From NCBI GenBank assembly GCA_022616575.1, contig JAKEEN010000180.1, forward strand, positions 1-7,388: DNA of 7,388 nucleotides, given 5' to 3'. Below are positions 1 through 5,838 of this stretch, in pieces (position 1 is the stretch's first letter; every line of letters begins with the position of its first letter). The translations under genes and the position numbers were made by a program. Under the pieces are notes generated by a model, which worked only from the letters and a program-made list of their open reading frames with translations, searched no databases and was not told the DNA's origin. Source of the stretch: Flammeovirgaceae bacterium. Lineage in GTDB: Bacteria; Bacteroidota; Bacteroidia; Cytophagales; Cyclobacteriaceae.

Positions 1-69
1 CACGATAAGATGAGCAACCGCGCCCAGGAAAATGTGCGGGTTGAAATTGAAATTCTGGAGGACAAATAG
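1..69 (+). CDS. OmpA-family protein, C-terminal end only (5' part lies outside the window)
   Basis: The first 22 codons of the window form an open frame ending in TAG at 67-69. The encoded tail contains N-R-A-Q-E-N-V-R-V-E-I-E-I and matches the last strand of OmpA-type peptidoglycan-binding domains, which usually end in N-x-R-V-E-I-x-I. The next gene downstream ends in the very similar N-D-R-V-E-I-E-I, and the DNA at 40-54 and 1323-1337 agrees at 14 of 15 bases. This is therefore probably the end of an outer-membrane or periplasmic protein anchored to peptidoglycan, and a neighbour paralogue of the 153-1349 gene. An intrinsic terminator follows 24 bases after the stop. Only the tail is visible, so the full domain composition and length are unknown. 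The family call rests on a short stretch. Confidence 0.7.
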   Translation, partial: HDKMSNRAQENVRVEIEILEDK

Positions 70-93
70 TTTGAAATGATGCTAAATTGATTG

Positions 94-124
94 AAGGTCT
101 TAGGTCTCTCTAAGACCTTTTTTT
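94..124 (+). terminator. Rho-independent terminator after the upstream OmpA-family gene
   Basis: A perfect 10-bp inverted repeat, AAGGTCTTAG (94-103) and CTAAGACCTT (110-119), encloses a 6-base loop GTCTCT. The second arm runs into an uninterrupted T tract (118-124). This is a textbook intrinsic terminator for + strand transcription. It lies 24 bases after the stop of the partial gene and 28 bases before the next ATG, so it should separate, or partly attenuate, transcription of the two OmpA-family genes. Confidence 0.9.
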
Positions 125-152
125 ATATTTATTCACTCCAAGAATAAATCCC

Positions 153-1349
153 ATGAAAACCTCCTACTTACTCGTTGCCCTTATTTTTTTCTCAACCGAA
201 CTGTTCAGCCAGGATCAATCCCAATACCCATACTATGTGGTAGTAGGTGGCTTTGCAAAGCTTGATAACGCTGTGCGGTTTACTGCATTCCTCAATAAAA
301 ACAGTTACCATGCAGAATATGCTATAAACCCTGCCAGGCAGAGGTACTACGTCTATATACTCCGAACAACCAGTCGTAATGAGGCCTTTGAATTGGAGGG
401 CAAAATAAAAACAGAGACTGCCATGAAGGATGCGTGGGTATTTCGTGGCCAATTGGGTGATGGATCATTGCCTTCTGTTACTGAAGTGAAACCTGTTATA
501 GAAGTGAAAATTGAAGAAGAGAAACCAACAGAGGTTCTTCAGGAAGAAGTGAAATCTGATTCGGTGGCCATAGTAAGTGAAGAAAAAGTAGAAGAGGAGA
601 CTCCGGTCGTTGAGGAACCTCCAAAACCAAAACCTGCCGGTAAGGCAATTGTTTTTAAACTACTAAGCGCGGCAACCAATAACCAGGTAAATGGAAATGT
701 GAAGTTGCAGGAATCAGACCGTGCCACCCAATATCGCAGGTATAAAGGAAATGAGATTGTATATGTAGTAGCGCCAAATAACAAGTCAGGAAGATGGATT
801 ACTGTGGTGCATGTTATCGGATACCAGGAATTTAAAGGGGTGGTTGATTATAGTAATCCACTGAACGGAATTGCTGATGGAAGTTTAGGATATGAGCAGG
901 AAGCGATCATCCCCATAAAACTTGAGCGAGTTAAGAAAGGTGATTATATTGAACTTGACAGCGTTACATTTTTCAATAACTCAGCTATTCTCAGCCCCAC
1001 TTCCGTGCATGAGTTGGATCAAATTGTTGATTTAATGAATGAAAATCAGAATTACAAAATTGATATTCATGGACATGTAAATGGAAAGGACTCTCGAGAA
1101 GCAATTTCTCGGGGAACCAGTGAAGAATTTTTTAAGCTGGATGAAGCTAACAACGAACGTAAAAAGGTTTCGTCTAAAGAATTGAGTAAGCTGCGTGCAG
1201 AAATCGTTAAGGATTATCTGGTGAGCAAAGGTATTGATGCGTCTAAGGTAGCTGTAACCGGAGATGGATATTTTGGTATGATCTATCCGCAAAAAAGCAC
1301 CTTAGCCCACTTGAACGACAGAGTTGAAATTGAGATTACGAAAGATTAG
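153..1349 (+). CDS. Secreted SPOR-like / OmpA-domain cell-envelope protein
   Basis: This is a predicted periplasmic or outer-membrane-associated protein that holds on to peptidoglycan. Residues 1-20 are a signal peptide ending in F-S-Q. Residues about 26-98 resemble a SPOR domain: Y-Y-V-V-V-G-G-F, then R-Y-Y-V-Y-I, then D-A-W-V-F, i.e. two repeated beta-alpha-beta units. Residues about 108-162 are a Glu/Lys/Pro/Val-rich linker. Residues about 164-258 look like a small beta-sandwich ending at a G-Y-Q-E-F turn. Residues about 262-398 are an OmpA C-terminal domain, with V-T-F-F-N-N-S-A-I-L, the I-H-G-H turn (305-308), L-R-A-E-I-V-K-D-Y-L (347-356) and the closing N-D-R-V-E-I-E-I. The usual G-H-T-D turn is G-H-V-N here, and the loop after it is about 20 residues longer than usual. 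The ATG is preceded by no Shine-Dalgarno sequence. TATATTTA at 124-131 is a weak candidate for a Bacteroidota -7 box. The exact role is unknown. Confidence 0.88.
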   Translation: MKTSYLLVALIFFSTELFSQDQSQYPYYVVVGGFAKLDNAVRFTAFLNKNSYHAEYAINPARQRYYVYILRTTSRNEAFELEGKIKTETAMKDAWVFRGQLGDGSLPSVTEVKPVIEVKIEEEKPTEVLQEEVKSDSVAIVSEEKVEEETPVVEEPPKPKPAGKAIVFKLLSAATNNQVNGNVKLQESDRATQYRRYKGNEIVYVVAPNNKSGRWITVVHVIGYQEFKGVVDYSNPLNGIADGSLGYEQEAIIPIKLERVKKGDYIELDSVTFFNNSAILSPTSVHELDQIVDLMNENQNYKIDIHGHVNGKDSREAISRGTSEEFFKLDEANNERKKVSSKELSKLRAEIVKDYLVSKGIDASKVAVTGDGYFGMIYPQKSTLAHLNDRVEIEITKD

Positions 1350-2868
1350 GGATATCGTCTGAATGAATGCCGCTCTCCAGGGTTTTATTGATTTCATGTA
1401 TAATTACGTCCAACTCGCTGCTGCATGCCTTAAGATGAGAAGCAATTAATTCCCTGTCATCCTGGCTGCCGGCTTTAAATAATTCCACCAGGCCTAATAT
1501 ACTGGCAATGGGTGCCCTTAATTTATGTGCGTTGATAAAAAGATATTCAGCAAGCTTTTGATTCTGAACTTTTATCTGATGAGTTCTTGATTCTACTTCG
1601 GCCCCCAGCGATGCATTCAGTTCTAACAGGTTTTCATTTAGTTTTTGTAAAGCCACAGCTTGCATCTCGAGCCCTTCCTTCTGGGTTTCGATTTCATCAT
1701 TCTTATCCGCCAACTGCAGGTTGGTTTTGTAAATTTGATTGCGTTGTCTGAATAGTAAGAAAATAAAAACGGTCGAAGAAACTAACCCCAGGCCAATAAG
1801 AATTAAAATGATTTGTTGAAGTTGAAGTTGTGATTCCTTCCTTGCTTGTTCAATTTTTAGTTTTTCATTCTCCTGTTCTTTTAACTCAGTCTCATAAATA
1901 GTTTGCATTCGTGAAATCTGTTCACTGCGTTGAAGGCTAAACAGACTGTCTTTTAACTTTTGATAATTGTACGAGTGTGCAAGAGCCTGTTTAAAATTAC
2001 CTTGCGCTGAATCTAAAAGTATCATCTTTTTATATAAGAGAACCTTAAGATCTGGCGCTTGAAAACTTTTTGCTGCTATCTCTGCATGGTTAATGAATTC
2101 TTTAGCTTTCGAATATTGAGACAGCAATGTGTACAGGCTGGCAATCTCTGCATAAGTTTGTATCAGCATTCGCTGCTCATTTAATTCATGCCATATGGTT
2201 TCAGCAGCCTGGTAATGCCTCAGGGCTTCAGAAAACTTTTTATTATGTGAATGAATGGCACCCAAAACCCAGTAGTTAAACGCAATTACCCTTTTGTTAT
2301 TCTGACTCATAGCCACCGTAAGAGATGAATCAACATACACCGAGGCAAGATCCCAATTTCCTTTAAAGGTGTATAGTTCAGCCACATTGTAAAAAGTTAT
2401 TGCCCTGGTCTCTTCGTCACGCTTTTTAAATTTCACCGATAAAAGCAGGTAGGTGAGGGCCTGATCATATTCAGCAAATTTCTTATGAATTTCACCAAGG
2501 TTATTATAAACCTGTCCGAGACCAATACTGTCCTGAATAGATTCATATTCCCGGGCTGCCATCAAATAATATTTCTGCGCGAGTTCATAAATGCTTTCTG
2601 TCCAATACGAGTTTCCGGTAACTACCAAAGCACGTGCATACCCCTTCGTATATCCGATACTTGAAGCAACCTGGGCAGTGTGCAAGGAAAGCTTTCGGGT
2701 AAGTGGTGGTGAAGACCTTAACAAAGCATTGGCATAGACATTTATCGTATCAACGTAATGTGGATCTTTGGGAAGGGTTGAAAACAAATTCAACGTGCTA
2801 TCATACGATTGGCTGAGTGATAAACCAATACTGAATAGATAGAATATACCTATTAAATGAAATCGCAT
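1336..2868 (-). CDS. TPR-transmembrane sensor protein with histidine-kinase H-box but no ATPase domain
   Basis: This is a probable signalling protein of 510 residues. Residues 1-20 are a signal peptide ending in S-L-S-Q. Residues about 75-305 are tetratricopeptide repeats, for example Y-N-N-L-G-E-I-H-K-K-F-A-E-Y-D-Q-A-L near 121-138. Residues about 325-350 are a charged coiled coil, about 352-373 form one transmembrane helix, and about 380-440 form a second coiled coil rich in Glu, Gln and Asn. Residues 442-461 resemble the dimerisation and phosphoacceptor helix of histidine kinases, with H448 in N-A-H-K-L-R-A-P-I. Kinases of this TPR-TM type usually continue with a HATPase_c domain of roughly 100-150 residues; here only 62 residues follow H448 and no N, G1 or G2 box is present. 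The frame ends cleanly in TAA inside the 3' end of the OmpA gene. The sensing part should face the periplasm and the H-box the cytoplasm. It starts 20 bases after cbs and is probably on the same transcript. Confidence 0.85.
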   Translation of the reverse strand: MRFHLIGIFYLFSIGLSLSQSYDSTLNLFSTLPKDPHYVDTINVYANALLRSSPPLTRKLSLHTAQVASSIGYTKGYARALVVTGNSYWTESIYELAQKYYLMAAREYESIQDSIGLGQVYNNLGEIHKKFAEYDQALTYLLLSVKFKKRDEETRAITFYNVAELYTFKGNWDLASVYVDSSLTVAMSQNNKRVIAFNYWVLGAIHSHNKKFSEALRHYQAAETIWHELNEQRMLIQTYAEIASLYTLLSQYSKAKEFINHAEIAAKSFQAPDLKVLLYKKMILLDSAQGNFKQALAHSYNYQKLKDSLFSLQRSEQISRMQTIYETELKEQENEKLKIEQARKESQLQLQQIILILIGLGLVSSTVFIFLLFRQRNQIYKTNLQLADKNDEIETQKEGLEMQAVALQKLNENLLELNASLGAEVESRTHQIKVQNQKLAEYLFINAHKLRAPIASILGLVELFKAGSQDDRELIASHLKACSSELDVIIHEINKTLESGIHSDDIPNLS

Positions 2869-2888
2869 TGAATTTGTTTCAGTCTTTA

Positions 2889-4259
2889 CTACTGCGCAAT
2901 AGCCTTCAATACATCATGCTGGGTGATGATATGCACTTTTTCATTTTCATCGCGAATAAGAACGGCTTTGTTGTCTTTGTTCAATAATGATGAAAGAACA
3001 TCCAAGGTACTATCGGGCGCCACAAACTGCATGGATTTATCCATGATTTCGCCAACTTGTTTTGTGCTCAATTGTGGATCCTGAATGATTTTTTCGAGTA
3101 AGCCGGCCGAACTGATGCTGCCCACAAACTGACCGTTCTCAATAACAGGGATCTGATCAATTCCCTCGCGGTTCATCACTAAAATCGCTTCGCTCACTTT
3201 CGCTGATTTGTTAACTGTATGAAGACTGTCTTTACCATTGCGCGATTGAATGATATCCCGCGCGGTACTAAATGCCCGTGATTCAAGGAACCCATGATCT
3301 TTCATCCACTGATCGTTGTACACTTTGGCGAGGTAGCGTGTGCCATGATCGGGAAGGAGAATTACCATCACATCATCCTTTTTTAAGTGATCTTTAGCAT
3401 ACTCCAAGGCACCATGCAGCGCTGAACCACTGGACCAGCCCACAAACAGACCTTCTTCTCTCGAAAGCCTGCGCGCCATAATGGCTGCATCTTTATCTGT
3501 CACTTTAATGAATTGATCGATCACATCAAAGTCAACATTTTTTGGTAAGATATCTTCACCAAATCCTTCGGTGAGGTAGGGATAGATTTCATTCTCATCA
3601 AAGATGCCGGTCTCTTTATATTTTTTAAAAACAGATCCGTAGGTATCAATACCAAGGGCAAAAAGTTTTGGATTTTGCTCTTTGAGATAACGAGCGGTAC
3701 CGCACATCGATCCGCCTGTTCCAACGGTAGCAACGTAATGCGTAATTTTTCCCTCGGTCTGTTTCCAGATTTCAGGGCCCGTGGTTTCGTAATGTGCTTT
3801 GGCGTTTGATGGATTATCGTATTGATTCGGATAAATTGAATTCGGTATTTCCTGATTCAGTTTTTTCGCCACCGAATAGTAGGATCGCGGATCATCTGGA
3901 GTTACGTTAGTAGGGCAGACAATAACCTCCGCACCCACGGCCCGAAGAATATTTATTTTCTCCTGCGATTGTTTATCGGCCATCGTGAAAATACACCGAT
4001 ATCCCTTCGCTACGGCCGTTAATGCTAAACCCATACCGGTATTACCAGAAGTACCCTCAATAATGGTTCCGCCCGGTTTCAGAATGCCTGCTTTCTCAGC
4101 ATCTTCAATCATTTTTAATGCCATACGGTCTTTGGTCGAATTTCCAGGGTTGAAATATTCAACTTTGGCAAGTATAGTACCCTGAATGCCTTTGGAAAGC
4201 TTATTAAGTCTTACCATCGGGGTATTGCCAATGGTTTCAACAATGTTGTTATAAATCAT
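2889..4259 (-). CDS. cbs: Cystathionine beta-synthase with C-terminal CBS-domain pair
   Basis: This is a cytoplasmic PLP enzyme expected to condense serine (or an activated serine) with homocysteine to cystathionine, the first step of transsulfuration. Fold-type II features are all present. G-N-T-P-M-V-R-L lies at 11-18. The Schiff-base lysine K43 sits in N-S-T-K-D-R. The substrate loop G-T-S-G-N-T-G is at 69-75, the PLP-phosphate loop G-T-G-G-S at 180-184, and S-S-G-S-A at 276-280. The block L-L-P-D-H-G-T-R-Y-L near 301-310, followed by N-D-Q-W-M, is typical of cystathionine beta-synthases rather than short cysteine synthases. Residues about 344-455 form two CBS domains. The second has I-T-Q-H-D (445-449), resembling the T-x-x-D adenosyl-ligand motif; the first lacks it. 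There is no heme-binding N-terminal extension of the animal type. A cysteine synthase activity cannot be excluded. No Shine-Dalgarno sequence is seen. A 67-base gap separates it from pyrB. Confidence 0.9.
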   Translation of the reverse strand: MIYNNIVETIGNTPMVRLNKLSKGIQGTILAKVEYFNPGNSTKDRMALKMIEDAEKAGILKPGGTIIEGTSGNTGMGLALTAVAKGYRCIFTMADKQSQEKINILRAVGAEVIVCPTNVTPDDPRSYYSVAKKLNQEIPNSIYPNQYDNPSNAKAHYETTGPEIWKQTEGKITHYVATVGTGGSMCGTARYLKEQNPKLFALGIDTYGSVFKKYKETGIFDENEIYPYLTEGFGEDILPKNVDFDVIDQFIKVTDKDAAIMARRLSREEGLFVGWSSGSALHGALEYAKDHLKKDDVMVILLPDHGTRYLAKVYNDQWMKDHGFLESRAFSTARDIIQSRNGKDSLHTVNKSAKVSEAILVMNREGIDQIPVIENGQFVGSISSAGLLEKIIQDPQLSTKQVGEIMDKSMQFVAPDSTLDVLSSLLNKDNKAVLIRDENEKVHIITQHDVLKAIAQ

Positions 4260-4326
4260 AATGTGATTAAGAAAGAGTGTAAAAGTACGAAGACTTTTTT
4301 TAAGAGGGCGAGGTTTTTAAACCCCG

Positions 4327-5253
4327 TCAGGCAGCTACCTCAGCCAATAAATACAATACGGCCATGCGCACAGCAACCCCGTTTTCGACTTGGTCAGGGA
4401 TGACCGAATGTTGTGAATCGGCTGCATCGCTGCTTAATTCAACACCCCGGTTGATCGGGCCTGGATGCATGAGTACTATTTCCTTTTTGAGTGAGTCAAG
4501 CATTTTTTTATTGATGCCATAATAAAGAGAATACTCTCGCAACGAGGGGAAGTACTTAATCTGTTGGCGCTCCAATTGTATGCGCAGTACGTTGGCCACA
4601 TCACACCATTCTAACGCTTTGCGTACATCAAGCTCGACTTGTACGCCCAGTTTTGAAATGAATTTGGGCAGCAGTGTTGGAGGGCCACACACCATTATTT
4701 TGGCCCCTAATTTTTGCAATGCGAAAATATTGGAAAGTGCTACCCGTGAGTGAAGGATGTCACCAATGATGGCAACTTTCTTCCCCGATACGGTTCCTAA
4801 TTTTTCGCGGATGGAGTAGGTATCTAATAACCCCTGCGTAGGGTGTTCATGCGTACCGTCACCGGCATTTACAATGTTGGCGCTGATATGATTGGCCAGG
4901 AAATGTGGTGCCCCGGGGCTTGCGTGGCGCATCACCACCATATCCACTTTCATAGCGAGAATATTATTGACGGTGTCGAGCAGGGTTTCCCCTTTTTTGA
5001 CAGAACTGGTAGAGGCAGAAAAATTGACTACATCGGCTGATAATCTTTTTTCAGCAAGCTCAAAAGAAAGGCGGGTACGGGTGGAGTTTTCGAAGAAAAT
5101 ATTGGCAATAGTTACATCCCTGAGTGACGGAACTTTCTTAATGGGCCTGTTAATGACATCTTTGAAGTTATCGGCAGTTTCAAAAATAAGTTCTATGTCT
5201 TCGCGGGTGATGTCTTTGATTCCAAGCAAATGTTTTTGAGAAAGCCTCGACAT
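4327..5253 (-). CDS. pyrB: Aspartate carbamoyltransferase catalytic subunit
   Basis: PyrB joins carbamoyl phosphate and L-aspartate to N-carbamoyl-aspartate, the committed step of de novo pyrimidine synthesis, as a cytoplasmic trimer. The carbamoyl-phosphate site F-E-N-S-T-R-T-R-L-S-F-E spans 54-65, with S57-T58-R59-T60-R61. The mobile-loop lysines are in S-V-K-K-G-E (84-89). H-P-T-Q is at 137-140, R-I-Q-x-E-R at 224-229 and the aspartate-side loop H-P-G-P-I-N-R-G at 263-270. The length of 308 residues is normal and every expected catalytic motif is intact. The ATG lies 2 bases after the pyrR stop, and AAGGA (5264-5260, inside the pyrR end) gives a Shine-Dalgarno-like site 6 bases ahead. Tight coupling with pyrR is therefore expected. 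No regulatory subunit gene pyrI lies in the window, so the enzyme may be unregulated by CTP or use another partner. Confidence 0.96.
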   Translation of the reverse strand: MSRLSQKHLLGIKDITREDIELIFETADNFKDVINRPIKKVPSLRDVTIANIFFENSTRTRLSFELAEKRLSADVVNFSASTSSVKKGETLLDTVNNILAMKVDMVVMRHASPGAPHFLANHISANIVNAGDGTHEHPTQGLLDTYSIREKLGTVSGKKVAIIGDILHSRVALSNIFALQKLGAKIMVCGPPTLLPKFISKLGVQVELDVRKALEWCDVANVLRIQLERQQIKYFPSLREYSLYYGINKKMLDSLKKEIVLMHPGPINRGVELSSDAADSQHSVIPDQVENGVAVRMAVLYLLAEVAA

Positions 5254-5255
5254 AG

Positions 5256-5792
5256 TTAATCCTTATTGATAAGCCAGATTTTATTTGGTTTCCCCTGTTG
5301 CTCCCATTCCACTAATACTTTTTGACTGGCGAGCGTATTGACTGTTTTGCCAACATAGTCAGCCGCAATAGGTAAGTCGCGGTTGTATTTGCGGTCGATG
5401 ATCACCAACAACTCAACTTTTGAGGGTCTCCCAAAAGAAATCATGGCATCCAGGGCAGCACGCACCGTTCTACCCGTAAAGAGTACATCATCAATCAACA
5501 CCACTTTTTTATTTTCAAGCGAGAAAGGAACACGTGTTTCATTCGCTTTGGCAATCTCGCGTCTTCTAAAATCATCGCGATGGAATGTGGCGTCTAAATA
5601 CCCGAGTTGTATTTTTTTCTTCGTAGATTTTTCGAGCTTTAGATGGATTAACTCTGCGGGATAAATACCTCTTGGCTGCATGCCAAGCAGCACAGTGTCT
5701 TCAAAGTCTCCGTGATTTTCTATGAGTTCCTGGCAAAGACGGCTGATGGTGATTTCGAGAAGATGGGAATCGAGAATCAGTTTTTTCTGCAT
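5256..5792 (-). CDS. pyrR: PyrR-family protein: uracil phosphoribosyltransferase / pyr regulator
   Basis: This type I phosphoribosyltransferase of the PyrR family makes UMP from uracil and PRPP and, in Firmicutes, controls pyr genes by RNA attenuation. Counting from ATG at 5792 gives 178 residues, the usual family length. The PRPP loop V-V-L-I-D-D-V-L-F-T-G-R-T lies at 97-109, followed by G-R-P-S, D-R-K-Y-N-R-D-L-P-I and A-D-Y-V-G-K. A GTG at 5801 would add three residues. I prefer the ATG, because M-Q-K-K-L-I-L-D aligns with the start of Bacillus PyrR as I recall it, and because the GTG overlaps a perfect promoter -7 box. Several positions tied to RNA binding in Bacillus appear changed (Gln for H22, Pro for T41, Ala for R146, recalled numbering). 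No attenuator precedes pyrR or pyrB, so the RNA-binding role is doubtful and the enzymatic role is safer. Confidence 0.93.
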   Translation of the reverse strand: MQKKLILDSHLLEITISRLCQELIENHGDFEDTVLLGMQPRGIYPAELIHLKLEKSTKKKIQLGYLDATFHRDDFRRREIAKANETRVPFSLENKKVVLIDDVLFTGRTVRAALDAMISFGRPSKVELLVIIDRKYNRDLPIAADYVGKTVNTLASQKVLVEWEQQGKPNKIWLINKD

Positions 5793-5800
5793 GCCGGGCA

Positions 5801-5808
5801 CAAAGATA
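5801..5808 (-). promoter_or_regulatory. Candidate Bacteroidota -7 promoter box for pyrR-pyrB
   Basis: The - strand reads TATCTTTG, a full match to the Bacteroidota sigma-factor -7 consensus TAnnTTTG. Transcription would start about 4-6 bases further on, leaving a leader of roughly five bases before the ATG at 5792. No TTG-type -33 element was found at the usual spacing upstream, so this is a partial promoter match. The spacing to the ATG fits well, but the box could also be chance, with pyrR read through from the gene upstream. Confidence 0.45.
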
Positions 5809-5810
5809 AC

Positions 5811-5825
5811 AAACCTTACAGGTTT
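5811..5825 (-). repeat. Short perfect inverted repeat between the upstream gene and pyrR
   Basis: On the - strand AAACCT and AGGTTT flank the 3-base loop GTA, giving a perfect 6-bp palindromic stem. It lies 13 bases after the stop of the upstream gene and 2 bases before the candidate -7 box of pyrR. It could be a weak terminator stem, although no proper U tract follows on the - strand, or an operator for a dimeric repressor next to the promoter. The function is inferred from position only. Confidence 0.35.
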
Positions 5826-5838
5826 TTAAAAAGATTCC

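Noticed and set aside
70..93. TAAATTG at 83-89 as a promoter for the 153-1349 gene
   Set aside because: It lacks one T of the TAnnTTTG consensus, has TTTG only 9 bases upstream, and lies before the strong terminator, so it could not efficiently drive the downstream gene.
192..1292. Three - strand open frames opposite the SPOR/OmpA gene
   Set aside because: The + strand gene has a signal peptide and ordered domains over the same DNA. The antisense translations have no such structure.
3521..4185. Short open frames on both strands within the cystathionine beta-synthase gene
   Set aside because: They overlap a full-length enzyme with all PLP motifs present. One reads the same strand in another frame and the other is antisense.
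4260..4326. Possible terminator after pyrB (GGGGTTT / AAACCTC)
   Set aside because: The stem would need a 2-base loop or a broken top, includes a G-U pair, and no U tract follows on the - strand. Too weak to call as a terminator.
4843..5239. Open frames on the + strand inside pyrB (65 and 115 residues)
   Set aside because: They lie wholly opposite pyrB, whose catalytic motifs are intact across the same region. Their translations show no family features.
5383..5664. 93-residue + strand open frame opposite pyrR
   Set aside because: It is antisense to the conserved PRPP loop region of pyrR and has no recognisable protein character.
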